Below, in pieces: positions 8,064-17,309 of a stretch of 64,000 nucleotides of DNA. Each line of letters begins with the position of its first letter. The stretch's first letter is position 1. Below the pieces are notes generated by a model. The model saw only the letters and a list, made by a program, of their open reading frames with translations. It had not been told where the DNA came from and searched no databases. Source of the stretch: Leucobacter sp. CX169 (GTDB lineage Bacteria > Actinomycetota > Actinomycetes > Actinomycetales > Microbacteriaceae); assembly GCF_017161405.1 (NCBI RefSeq), contig NZ_CP071051.1, positions 310,001-374,000 on the forward strand. Reading direction: 5' to 3'. The position numbers and the translations under genes were made by a program.

Positions 8064-9319
8064 TCCTGCTCCTCCAGTGTCGCGACCTGCACATCGGTGG
8101 GGAGTACGTGGCCCATTCGGTCGCGCTTGGTCTCGAGATACCCGGTGTTCTGGTCGGTGACGCCGACGTACAGCTGCACCCGCTCGGTCACGGTCACGCC
8201 GTGCGACTCGAGCTGGCTCACCTTGTCCGGGTTGTTCGTGAGTAGTCGGATGTGGTCGGCCCCCAGGTCTCCGAGGATCTCGGCCGCCGCAGTGTAGTCG
8301 CGCGCGTCCGCCGGGAGGCCGAGCTGCAGGTTGGCGTCCAGGGTGTCGACGCCCTGCTCCTGCAGCTGGTAGGCGCGCAGCTTGTTGGCCAGGCCGATGC
8401 CGCGACCCTCGTGCCCGCGCAGGTAGATCACGACGCCGCCCTCGGCCGCGATGCGGTCGAGCGACGCGTCGAGCTGGGGGCCGCACTCGCACTTGAGCGA
8501 TCCGAAGGCCTCGCCCGTGATGCACTCGGAGTGCACGCGGACGAGCGCGCCCTCGCGGGGGACCTCGCCCGAGATGAGCGCGAGGTGGTCGACGCCGGCG
8601 CGGCGGTCGCGGTACGCGCGCATGCGCAGCTCGCCGTGCGTGGTCGGCACGAGCGTGTCCGCACGCATGCTGATGCGGCGGTGGCCCGTGATGGCAGGCG
8701 CGCCGTCGGGGTCGTGTTCGTTCAGGTAGCGCACGAGCTGCTCGATCGTGATGACCGGCACGTTGTCGCGCTCGCCGAGCTCGATGAGCCCGGGCAGGCG
8801 CATCATCTCGCCGTCGTCAGCGACGATCTCGGCGATGGCCGCGACGGGGCGGAGGCCTGCGAGCCGCATCAGCTCGACCGCGGCCTCGGTGTGCCCGTCG
8901 CGCACGCGCACGCCGCCGTCAACGGCGCGGAGCGGAAGCACGTGGCCCGGGCGACGCAGGTCGCTGGGAACGCCGTCGGCGTTCGCGAGCGCCCGCAGCG
9001 TCATTGTGCGGTCGGCCGCGCTGATGCCCGTCGTGATGCCGTGGGCGGCGTCGACGGTCACCGTGTATGCGGTACCGCGAACGTCCTCGTTGCGCTCGAC
9101 CATCATGGGGAGCTCGAGCTGGTCGGCGACCTCATTCGTCATGGGCGCGCAGAGCAGGCCCGACGAGTACTTCACCGTCCAGGCGATCCACTCAGGGGTG
9201 GCGAGCTCGGCCGAGATGATGACGTCACCCTCGTTTTCGCGGCTCTCGTCGTCGGCGACGATGACGGGTCGGCCCTCGCGGATCGCCGCGACTGCGGTCT
9301 CAATGCTGGCGATGCTCAT
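8060..9319 (-). CDS. ribBA: Bifunctional 3,4-dihydroxy-2-butanone 4-phosphate synthase / GTP cyclohydrolase II
   Basis: Makes both early precursors of riboflavin, from ribulose 5-phosphate and from GTP. 419 residues: an N-terminal DHBP synthase domain (about 1-200) with the acidic loop DDESRENEGD and the HTEAAVEL region, then a GTP cyclohydrolase II domain (about 205-405) with the zinc cysteines in SECITGEAFGSLKCECG and the motif LRGHEGRGIGL. Starts and stops overlap both neighbours by four bases, which implies translational coupling. Confidence 0.97.
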   Translation of the reverse strand: MSIASIETAVAAIREGRPVIVADDESRENEGDVIISAELATPEWIAWTVKYSSGLLCAPMTNEVADQLELPMMVERNEDVRGTAYTVTVDAAHGITTGISAADRTMTLRALANADGVPSDLRRPGHVLPLRAVDGGVRVRDGHTEAAVELMRLAGLRPVAAIAEIVADDGEMMRLPGLIELGERDNVPVITIEQLVRYLNEHDPDGAPAITGHRRISMRADTLVPTTHGELRMRAYRDRRAGVDHLALISGEVPREGALVRVHSECITGEAFGSLKCECGPQLDASLDRIAAEGGVVIYLRGHEGRGIGLANKLRAYQLQEQGVDTLDANLQLGLPADARDYTAAAEILGDLGADHIRLLTNNPDKVSQLESHGVTVTERVQLYVGVTDQNTGYLETKRDRMGHVLPTDVQVATLEEQE

Positions 9320-10011
9320 GCTCGCCCTCCTTCGGTGGTAGACGGTGAATCGGGAGTAGCGGAAGCTTCGGGGGCCGGCGAGGCAGGTGCCTGGGCGCCG
9401 GGGACGCCGGCGAAGGCTAGCATGCGGGCGACCTGGCGGGCGAGGATGTCGGTCTCGACGTTGACGCGGTCGCCTGGGACGAGCCCGCCGAGGGTCGTCG
9501 CCTCAAGCGTCTCGGGGATGAGCGACACCTCGAACCAATGCTCGGCGGCGTTCGGCTCAGAGATGGTCGACACGGTGAGCGAGACGCCCGAGAGCGTCAC
9601 GGAACCCTTGTCGACAAGCAGCGGGGCAAGCTCGGCGGGTAGCGCGAAGCGGAGCACGCGCCACGCGTCGCCGGGACGGGCCTCGATCAGGGTCGCGGTG
9701 CCGTCAACGTGCCCCTGCACGATGTGCCCGCCGAGGCGGGTGTCGATGCGCGCCGCGCGCTCGAGGTTGACCCGGGAACCGGGAACGAGCTCGCCCAGGG
9801 TCGACATGTCGAGCGACTGCGCCATCACGTCGGCGGCGAAGGTGCCCGCGCCCTGCTCGATTACCGTAAGGCAGACGCCCGACACCGAGATGGAATCGCC
9901 GTGCCCCGCGTCGGAGGTAACGAGCGGGCCGCGGACGGTGAGGCGGAGCGAGTCGCCCACCGGTGTCAGCGCGACGATCTCACCGACCTCTTCAATGAGT
10001 CCCGTGAACAT
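9316..10011 (-). CDS. ribE: Riboflavin synthase alpha chain
   Basis: Last step of riboflavin synthesis: dismutation of two lumazine molecules. 231 residues with the two tandem lumazine-binding barrels, the first beginning MFTGLIEEVG and the second around GGHIVQGHVDGTATL. The conserved SVSGVCLTV and its second-barrel counterpart TLSGVSLTV are visible. A Pro/Ala/Ser-rich tail of about 30 residues extends past the usual end. It overlaps ribD upstream by 20 bases and ribBA downstream by four. Confidence 0.97.
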   Translation of the reverse strand: MFTGLIEEVGEIVALTPVGDSLRLTVRGPLVTSDAGHGDSISVSGVCLTVIEQGAGTFAADVMAQSLDMSTLGELVPGSRVNLERAARIDTRLGGHIVQGHVDGTATLIEARPGDAWRVLRFALPAELAPLLVDKGSVTLSGVSLTVSTISEPNAAEHWFEVSLIPETLEATTLGGLVPGDRVNVETDILARQVARMLAFAGVPGAQAPASPAPEASATPDSPSTTEGGRA

Positions 10012-11065
10012 CGGATTCCTCTCGGTTAAAGCGTGCGTGGAAGAGTGTGTCGGCGCCGAGCCGGGTGGTCCGTTCGATCACGAGGCGCGGGGCGCCTGCG
10101 ATGCTCGGTACGCCGATGTCGCCCAGGGCCGTGCGCGGCCCCCCGATCAGCACGGGGGCGACGTAGACCAGCAGCTCGTCCACGAGGCCCGCCGCGATCA
10201 GGGCGCTCGTGACGGTCGGCCCGCCCTCGACGAAGACGCTCGTGATTCCGCGGCTCGCGAGCAGCGCGAGGTCGGCGTGCAGGTCGTCGCCCGCCAGCAG
10301 GATCGGCGGGCCGGCGGGGTGCGCGCCAATGCGCGCTCCGGCCGGAATGGCGCGGTGCCCGAGGACGACCGGGATCGGCTGCGCGCCCGGCAGCAGCTCG
10401 CCGTCCGCGCCGCGCGCGGTGAGGCTCGGGTCGTCGGCAAGCAGGGTGCCCGTTCCCACCAGGATCGCGTCGGCGGATTGCCTGCGCTGGTGCACATCGG
10501 CGCGCGCCTCAGGGCCGGTGATCCACTGGCTCGAGCCGTCTGCCGCCGCGGCGCGGCCGTCGAGCGACTGCGCCCACTTCGCAATGACTCGGGGGCGGGG
10601 GACCGGCTGCTGGGGGGCGCGTGCGGCAAGCCAATCGGAGAGGAACGCGCGGGCCTCGTCCTCGAGCAGCCCGCCGACGACCTCGACTCCGGCAGCGCGG
10701 AGGCGTTCGGCGCCGCCACCCTCGGCGTGGCCCGGGTCGGCGAGCGCGAACACGACGCGGCCGATGCCCGCCTCGATCAGCGCAAGCGCGCAGGGGCCGG
10801 TGCGGCCGGTGTGGTTGCACGGTTCGAGGGTCACGACGGCGGTGAGTTCGGCGCCGTGGTCCTGCGCGGCCCGCGGCAGTTTCGCGAGGGCGGCGACCTC
10901 TGCATGGGGCGTGCCGGCGCCCTCGTGCCAGCCCTCGGCGACGATCTCGCCGTCGGGGCCCAAGATGACGCACCCCACGCGAGGGTTCGTGTCAGCGGCC
11001 GGCCCACGGGCGGCAAGCTCGAGCCCGCGCCGCATGGCGCTCTCGAGAATCTGCTGCTCGTGCAT
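9992..11065 (-). CDS. ribD: Bifunctional riboflavin biosynthesis deaminase/reductase
   Basis: Second and third steps after GTP cyclohydrolase: pyrimidine deamination, then side-chain reduction. 357 residues. The N-terminal deaminase domain carries the zinc motifs HAEVAAL and PCNHTGRTGPC, after NPRVGCVILG. The C-terminal reductase domain includes VIAKWAQSLDGR, SDAILVGTGTLLADDP-type residues and FVEGGPTV. First gene of the rib operon, directly downstream of the FMN riboswitch. Confidence 0.96.
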   Translation of the reverse strand: MHEQQILESAMRRGLELAARGPAADTNPRVGCVILGPDGEIVAEGWHEGAGTPHAEVAALAKLPRAAQDHGAELTAVVTLEPCNHTGRTGPCALALIEAGIGRVVFALADPGHAEGGGAERLRAAGVEVVGGLLEDEARAFLSDWLAARAPQQPVPRPRVIAKWAQSLDGRAAAADGSSQWITGPEARADVHQRRQSADAILVGTGTLLADDPSLTARGADGELLPGAQPIPVVLGHRAIPAGARIGAHPAGPPILLAGDDLHADLALLASRGITSVFVEGGPTVTSALIAAGLVDELLVYVAPVLIGGPRTALGDIGVPSIAGAPRLVIERTTRLGADTLFHARFNREESDVHGTH

Positions 11066-11140
11066 GTGCGGTTCGCCCCTTCATCGACTCTGGAATGTGA
11101 GCCGGGGTGCGAAAATCCGCGGGGTCGACAGACCACGCCG

Positions 11141-11270
11141 TGCTTCCTCTCATCCGGACTCGGGCGCCAAGGCACCCATCACCGTCGGTGCTGGAATTTC
11201 ACCAGCTCAACCCTGCAGGCAGGGCTCGCGGACTTTCACCGCCGGTTCGGATTCTCACCGACCCCGGGAA
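11141..11270 (-). promoter_or_regulatory. FMN riboswitch (RFN element)
   Basis: Read on the minus strand, the segment has the conserved RFN blocks in order: GGGGTCGGTGAGAATCCGA, ACCGGCGGTGAAAGTCCGCG, CTGGTGAAATTCCAGCACCG, ACGGTGATGGG and AGTCCGGATGAGAGG. These pair into the multi-helix FMN aptamer. About 75 nt remain before the ribD start for an expression platform. Expected action is to lower rib expression when FMN is plentiful. Confidence 0.96.
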
Positions 11271-11316
11271 CACACACCTACCCTAACGTGGCGCAGCGGG
11301 GAACATTCCCGGAGCG

Positions 11317-12015
11317 TCACAAACCCTGAAATCCGCCCGCGATCGTGTTCATCGTGAGCACGATGATGAGGGCGTTGAAGAAGAAGCTGAGGGTCGTGTG
11401 CCAGACGACGGTCCACCGCATCTTCGAATCGTTCACCATCGAATCGGAGACGCCGAACGTCGTGCCGTTCGTGAACGAGAAGTACACGAAGTCGGTGAGA
11501 CGGGGGTTGTCGGTGCCGGGGAACCGGATGGGCTGCGCGGGGGCGGCGCGCAGGCACCGCGAGTGGTAGAGCCGGGCGTACCCCCAGTGGAACATCGCCC
11601 ACGACAACAGCATTGCCCAGAGCGGGATGACCTCGGCGATCGCCAGGTGGTCGGGCTCCTGGCGCATGACCAGCAGAGCCACTGCGGCGACGAGGCCCAC
11701 CGCGCTCGACAGGAAGGCGGAGGCCGTGGCGAGCAGCGCCATGAGGCGCGCCGAGCTCGCGCGCGCGATAAAGACGTGATCGTCCTCGCGCGTGCGCAGG
11801 TCGATGTTGAGCCACAGGACCGTGCCCGCCAGATAGACCGTGGCGAGCACGCACCACAGGATCAAGGCGCCGAATTGGGTGTCGTCGTCGAACGCGAAGA
11901 TGAACTCGAGTCCGATGGCGATCAGGGCGACCTGCATCAGAACGCCGACGCTCTCGACGACCACCGTCATCGTTGACGTTGCGGCGGTGCCGAGGCGAGC
12001 GAGCTTCGAAGACAT
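11317..12015 (-). CDS. DUF1345 family membrane protein
   Basis: Integral membrane protein of unknown function, 232 residues. Hydrophobic helices lie near the N-terminus, in the middle and at the C-terminus. The DUF1345 signature is clear in the last third: DFVYFSFTNGTTFGVSD, then a basic spacer and LSFFFNALIIVLTMNTI. The ATG at 12015 is preferred to one 36 bases upstream because the sequence after it looks like the real N-terminus. It lies upstream of the rib operon promoter region but has no evident link to flavins. Confidence 0.83.
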   Translation of the reverse strand: MSSKLARLGTAATSTMTVVVESVGVLMQVALIAIGLEFIFAFDDDTQFGALILWCVLATVYLAGTVLWLNIDLRTREDDHVFIARASSARLMALLATASAFLSSAVGLVAAVALLVMRQEPDHLAIAEVIPLWAMLLSWAMFHWGYARLYHSRCLRAAPAQPIRFPGTDNPRLTDFVYFSFTNGTTFGVSDSMVNDSKMRWTVVWHTTLSFFFNALIIVLTMNTIAGGFQGL

Positions 12016-12099
12016 GCTGATCAGACTACGGGTTTCCTGGCCACAGTCCACGGAGTAGCCTCGAACCGCAATCGTTTCGTCGGCGAATCAGGAGGCCTC

Positions 12100-12867
12100 A
12101 TGAGCGGGACAGACGAACAGGGACGCGTCGCACTGGTGACCGGGGCTGCTCGCGGCATCGGCCGGGCCGTCGCCCTTCGCCTGGCGGCCGAGGGGCGCAC
12201 CGTCGGGGTGCTCGACCGGAACGGCGACGAGGCTGAGGCGCTCGCGGCCGAGATCCGGGCCGCGGACGGACGGGCCTACGCGCTCGCCGCTGACGTGGCG
12301 AACGCCGCCGAGGTCGAGGCGGCGGTGGCTGAGCTCGCCGAGCGCGTCGGCCCGCCGACCATCCTGGTCAACAACGCCGGGATCCTGCGAGACAACCTAC
12401 TTTTTCGCATGACCGAGGACGACTGGGACCAGATCATGGACGTGCACCTCAAGGGGCACTTCCTGGTCACTCGCGCTGTGCAGGCGCATATGGTGCAGGC
12501 GGGCTGGGGGCGCATCGTGAACCTGTCGTCGACCTCGGCGACGGGCAACCGCGGGCAGGCGAACTACTCGGCGGCGAAGGCCGGGATCCAGGGGTTCACG
12601 AAGACGCTCGCGCTCGAGCTCGGACGCTTCGGCATCACCGCAAACTGCGTCGCACCTGGCTACATCGACACCGACCTCACCCGGCAGACCGCAGAACGGA
12701 TCGGCGTCTCGTTCGAGGCCTTCATGGAACAGATGGCGGCGCAGACCGCGGTCGGGCGCACCGGGACTCCGGACGACATCGCCGAGGCGGTCGCGTTCTT
12801 CGCGGGGGAGCGAAGCGGGTTCACGACGGGGCAGGTGCTGTACGTGGCGGGCACGCCGCACGTGTAG
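12100..12867 (+). CDS. SDR-family oxidoreductase (FabG-like 3-oxoacyl-ACP reductase)
   Basis: NAD(P)-dependent short-chain dehydrogenase, 255 residues. Seen: cofactor motif TGAARGIG, the NNAG structural motif, catalytic Ser in the VNLSS strand, Tyr156 and Lys160 in YSAAK, and the post-catalytic VAPGYIDTDLT. A strong Shine-Dalgarno (AGGAGG) precedes the ATG. FabG-type sequence is the closest fit, but it is not next to other fatty-acid genes, so the physiological substrate is open. Confidence 0.9.
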   Translation: MSGTDEQGRVALVTGAARGIGRAVALRLAAEGRTVGVLDRNGDEAEALAAEIRAADGRAYALAADVANAAEVEAAVAELAERVGPPTILVNNAGILRDNLLFRMTEDDWDQIMDVHLKGHFLVTRAVQAHMVQAGWGRIVNLSSTSATGNRGQANYSAAKAGIQGFTKTLALELGRFGITANCVAPGYIDTDLTRQTAERIGVSFEAFMEQMAAQTAVGRTGTPDDIAEAVAFFAGERSGFTTGQVLYVAGTPHV

Positions 12868-15024
12868 TTAGTCCTTACCGGCGCTCGTCACCGAGGACGC
12901 GAGGTCGCGCAGCGTGGCATCGGGCAGATAGGCGCGGGTCAGCGCCATCGCGATGCGCGGTAGATCGCCCTCGTCGCGGTACAAGAGGGACATCGGCTCG
13001 GCGCGCGGGTTGAACTTCTGCTTGAAGCGGTGCAGCGACTTGAAACCGTAGAGGGGCTCGATCATCTCGCCCAGGCGATCGAGCACGGTGTCGACCGCGC
13101 CAGCCTCGAGCTCGGCGGGGCGCACGAGCGGCGCCCCAGACAGCGACAGGAACGCGTAACCCTCGTCGGCAAAGTGCAGCGCGGAGGCGGCGATCAGGAA
13201 CTCCATCACGGGGCCGAACCCGCCGTCGCGGCGGCGCATGAGGTCGAGGGTCCACCCCCGGACCGTGCCGCCCGGCCCATAGACGGGAAGCCACGAGGTG
13301 ACGCCGTGGAGGTTGCCCTGCGCGTCGACCGCGATGCCCACGCGCGTCTCACGATCGAGGGCCTCCTCCACGGTGCCCAGCGTGAAGCGCATCTCGGGCA
13401 GGCCCTTGTCGCCGGCCCACTGCTCGGAGATGGCGCGCACCTGCGCGAGCACGCCCCAAGGCTCGTCGGCGAGTACGCACATGCGAAACGAGATGCCCTC
13501 GCGCTCGGCGCGGTTCACCGAGGTGCGCACCGGCTGCCAGCGCTTGCCGGTGAGCGAGAAGTCCTCGAGGTCGACGATGGTGTCCTCCGCGATCACCACC
13601 GCCCGCCACCCCTCGGGCCGCGCGGCGGTGGCCGCGGGACCTGCCGAGAACACGCACGGGATGAGCCCGGCACGCTCGGCCGTGCGCGCGAACACCGCGA
13701 GCGCCTCGGCCTCCTCACCGTTCGGCGCGACCGGATCACCCAGTCCGATCGCGACCCCGGCGTGCGTCTGGAACCCGACGTACCCCTTGTCGACCGGAAG
13801 GTAGCGGTTCGGTGCCCAGCCGGTCATCCACGAAATGGTGCCGCCGCCGAGCTGTCGCAGTCGCGCCAGAGCCTCGTCGCGGTCGACGCCGTGCACCGTG
13901 AGGGCGCGCCGCCTTCGGCGCAGCGGCACTCGGAACGCGCCGCGACCGACGATGAGCACCACGAGCAGGGCGAGCCAGAGGAGGCCCGGGGCCAGGATCA
14001 AGCCGAGCGTATCGGCGGGGTTCTCGAGCAATCCAGACCCGCCAAAGACTGCGATGAGCGTGACGCCAAGCGAGGCCGGCAAAATGTTGAACCCGGCGAG
14101 AATGAGCGTGACCACCCAGGCGGCGCGGATACCCTGGCGCACACCGTTGGCGACGAGCGCGATGATGATGACGTCGATCGCGACGTCGATAAACGAGGCG
14201 GTCGGCTGATTGTGCCCGAGGGGGCCGTCGTAGGGGACGATGAGGTCGATGATCTGTACCGCGCCAATGACCAGGAGGCCGCCGAACGCGAGGAGCCGCC
14301 ACTCGCGAGTGCTGGGGCGCCCCGCCGGGTGGCGAAAGGCCGGCAGCGTGCCGCTCACGATGAGCCCAGCCGCGATGGCGATGGCGTGCTCGAGGTTGGC
14401 CAGCTGGCCAATGTAGAGCACCTCGATCGCGGCCCAGACGCCGAGCGCGAAGCGGGCGCGCAGGCGCCACGGCGAGGGCAACGTCGCAAGCGCGAACGCG
14501 AGGCAGGCGAAGGCGCCGCAGGACGGGCCGACGTCGAGTCCCTCGGCGACGCGCTGCGCCCAACTCCACCCGGACGGGGCGATGAGGGCGAGGAGGCCGG
14601 CGGCCCCGACGACCCCGACCACGTGGCCGCCGACGAAGATGCCGATCGTGCGGGCCGTGCCGAAACGCCACTCTGCCCAGCCGACGCCGCCGATCAGGAC
14701 GGGGGAGACGAGCAGCAGCGTGAATGGTGGGGTGATGAAGAACGGCGAGGTCGCGAGCGTCCACCAGCGTCCATCGGCGAACGCGGGAAAGCCCGTGGCA
14801 ATGCGGTCGAACCAGGAGGCATCGGCAGCGGGGTGAATCAGCGTGCCGGTCGCCGCCGCGATCACGACGATCGCCGCAACGAGCGAAAGCGTGAACGGGA
14901 AGCGGGCCGCGGTGCGCAAGGCTCGCCCGAAGGCACCCAACCGGCGTGGCTCCGTGCCCGTGCCCGTGGCGTCGGGCGCGGGAGCGGGGCTAGAGGCCTG
15001 TTCCGGGACAGCGGTGTCATTCAT
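12868..15024 (-). CDS. MprF-like DUF2156 protein with multi-spanning N-terminal region
   Basis: 718 residues. The C-terminal third (about 375-700) is the DUF2156 / lysyl-phosphatidylglycerol synthetase-type GNAT fold: GWAPNRYLPVDKGYVGFQ, GVAIGLGDPVAP, a VNRAEREGI stretch and GYAFLSLSGAPL. This fold aminoacylates membrane lipids in MprF and LysX. The N-terminal half has about ten helices, but the early part resembles a rhomboid-like membrane core (TTLATSPFFITPPFTLL; GPSCGAFACLAFA) rather than the MprF flippase. No lysyl-tRNA synthetase domain is attached. Likely envelope lipid modification; the exact reaction is inferred. Convergent with the SDR gene, with no gap. Confidence 0.82.
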   Translation of the reverse strand: MNDTAVPEQASSPAPAPDATGTGTEPRRLGAFGRALRTAARFPFTLSLVAAIVVIAAATGTLIHPAADASWFDRIATGFPAFADGRWWTLATSPFFITPPFTLLLVSPVLIGGVGWAEWRFGTARTIGIFVGGHVVGVVGAAGLLALIAPSGWSWAQRVAEGLDVGPSCGAFACLAFALATLPSPWRLRARFALGVWAAIEVLYIGQLANLEHAIAIAAGLIVSGTLPAFRHPAGRPSTREWRLLAFGGLLVIGAVQIIDLIVPYDGPLGHNQPTASFIDVAIDVIIIALVANGVRQGIRAAWVVTLILAGFNILPASLGVTLIAVFGGSGLLENPADTLGLILAPGLLWLALLVVLIVGRGAFRVPLRRRRRALTVHGVDRDEALARLRQLGGGTISWMTGWAPNRYLPVDKGYVGFQTHAGVAIGLGDPVAPNGEEAEALAVFARTAERAGLIPCVFSAGPAATAARPEGWRAVVIAEDTIVDLEDFSLTGKRWQPVRTSVNRAEREGISFRMCVLADEPWGVLAQVRAISEQWAGDKGLPEMRFTLGTVEEALDRETRVGIAVDAQGNLHGVTSWLPVYGPGGTVRGWTLDLMRRRDGGFGPVMEFLIAASALHFADEGYAFLSLSGAPLVRPAELEAGAVDTVLDRLGEMIEPLYGFKSLHRFKQKFNPRAEPMSLLYRDEGDLPRIAMALTRAYLPDATLRDLASSVTSAGKD

Positions 15025-15110
15025 AGGGTCATTCTAAGGACCCACTATCCCGGGGCGGGGCCGCCTTACCCCTGCGATGTGCCGGTGTGAGTTTCGGGCA
15101 GACGCTCCAT

Positions 15111-15167
15111 CGAGCCGTCCCAATCTGCGGCTTGAATTGACAGGAAGCCGCAGTTTTCGACGGCTCG
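15111..15167. repeat. Nested palindrome upstream of the DUF2156 gene
   Basis: Two nested perfect arms: CGAGCCGTC (15111-15119) with GACGGCTCG (15159-15167), and CTGCGGCTT (15125-15133) with AAGCCGCAG (15145-15153). They are separated by a small internal loop. The inner arm shares TGCGGCTT with the palindrome at 5546-5606. Confidence 0.8.
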
Positions 15168-15174
15168 AGCCATC

Positions 15175-15245
15175 GCCGAGGGTGCGGCGGGGAGGGTGCG
15201 CGGGGGTGCGGCGCCGAGGGTGCGGCGGGGAGGGTGCGCGGGGGT
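15175..15245. repeat. 38-bp tandem repeat, G-rich, about 1.9 copies
   Basis: A 33-base unit starting GCCGAGGGTGCGGCGGGGAG occurs at 15175-15207 and again, identical, at 15213-15245, a period of 38. The strand shown is very G-rich. It lies directly beside the nested palindrome and before the end of trpS. Confidence 0.85.
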
Positions 15246-15289
15246 GGCAGGGCAGGGCGTGCGAAAGGCGAGCGCCCCGCCCCCAAAAT

Positions 15290-16306
<1,017 letters not shown>

Positions 16307-16365
16307 TCAGTGGGATCGCCGGGCGAACCCGGAAGTGCAAGAAAGGTGGAAGGCTAAGCCGCGCG

Positions 16366-17223
16366 CTACAGCGAGTAGTCGACGACGACGGGCGCGTGAT
16401 CCGACCATCGCTCGTCGTAGGACGCCGCGCGGTCGATCGTGTAGTGCGTGACCGTCTCAGCGAGCTTCGGCGTGACCACGTGGTAGTCGATGCGCCAGCC
16501 CGAGTCGTTATCGAACGCCTGGCCGCGATTCGACCACCACGAGTACGGGCCGTCGACCTCACCGTGGAACTGGCGCCCCACGTCGACCCAGCCGTGGCCG
16601 GTGCCCTCGGTGCCGTCGACGCCGATGACGGTTTCGCCGCGCGGGCCGAAGAAGCGGTCGAAGTACGAGCGCTCGCGGGGCAGGAAGCCGCTGCGCTTCA
16701 CGTTGCCCTTCCAGTTCTTGATGTCGAGCTCGCGGTGGCCAACGTTCAAGTCGCCGACGAGGGCGACATAGTCGCGGGTGTCGGCAAGCTCGTCGAGGCG
16801 GGCGCCCATCGCGTCGAGGAAGGCCCACTTGGCTTCCTGGCGCGGGGTGTCGACCTCGCCGGAGTGTACGTAGACGCAGACGACCGTGACCAACTTGCCG
16901 TCGATGTCGTAGTCGGCCTCGATCCAGCGGCCGCTCGACTGGATAGCCTCCTGCGCGTCGTCGGCGCCCAGGCCGACGCGGGTGGCTACGGGGGCTACGC
17001 GGCTCGCAAGCGCGACACCCGCGCGACCCTTCGCAAGCGCGGCGTCGTGCAAAATATGCCAGCCCTCACCAAGCAGCTCCTCGATGTGGCTCGTCTCGGC
17101 GCGCACCTCTTGGATCGCGAGGACGTCGACGTCGCGCGCGGCGAGCCAGTCGCCCATGCCTTTGCGGTAGGCCGCGCGGATGCCGTTCACGTTGACCGAT
17201 GCCAGTCGGAAGTTAGTCGCCAT
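16366..17223 (-). CDS. xth: Exodeoxyribonuclease III (AP endonuclease)
   Basis: DNA repair nuclease that cleaves abasic sites and degrades 3' ends. 285 residues. Metal-dependent EEP fold with N-terminal VNVNGIRAA, the glutamate in LAIQEVRA, VALVGDLNVGHRELDIKN and the C-terminal RIDYHVVTP and SDHAPVVVDY containing the catalytic-type Asp-His. ATG at 17223 is chosen because the longer open frame upstream is low-complexity Arg/Ala and reaches into the divergent glpK promoter region. Confidence 0.95.
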   Translation of the reverse strand: MATNFRLASVNVNGIRAAYRKGMGDWLAARDVDVLAIQEVRAETSHIEELLGEGWHILHDAALAKGRAGVALASRVAPVATRVGLGADDAQEAIQSSGRWIEADYDIDGKLVTVVCVYVHSGEVDTPRQEAKWAFLDAMGARLDELADTRDYVALVGDLNVGHRELDIKNWKGNVKRSGFLPRERSYFDRFFGPRGETVIGVDGTEGTGHGWVDVGRQFHGEVDGPYSWWSNRGQAFDNDSGWRIDYHVVTPKLAETVTHYTIDRAASYDERWSDHAPVVVDYSL

Positions 17224-17309
17224 GCGCTCCAGTCTACGGTCGCGCACCCACGCGTCGAACGAGGCAGAATTCTTGGCCGGCAAAGTGCACGCACGGCTAC
17301 GCTTGCCCC

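Noticed and set aside
8252-11329. 1025-residue open frame on the plus strand
   Set aside because: Antisense to ribBA, ribE, ribD and the FMN riboswitch; these have solid homology on the minus strand.
13030-15090. 686-residue plus-strand frame over the DUF2156 gene
   Set aside because: Arg/Asp/Glu-rich shadow; the minus-strand gene has clear membrane helices and conserved motifs.
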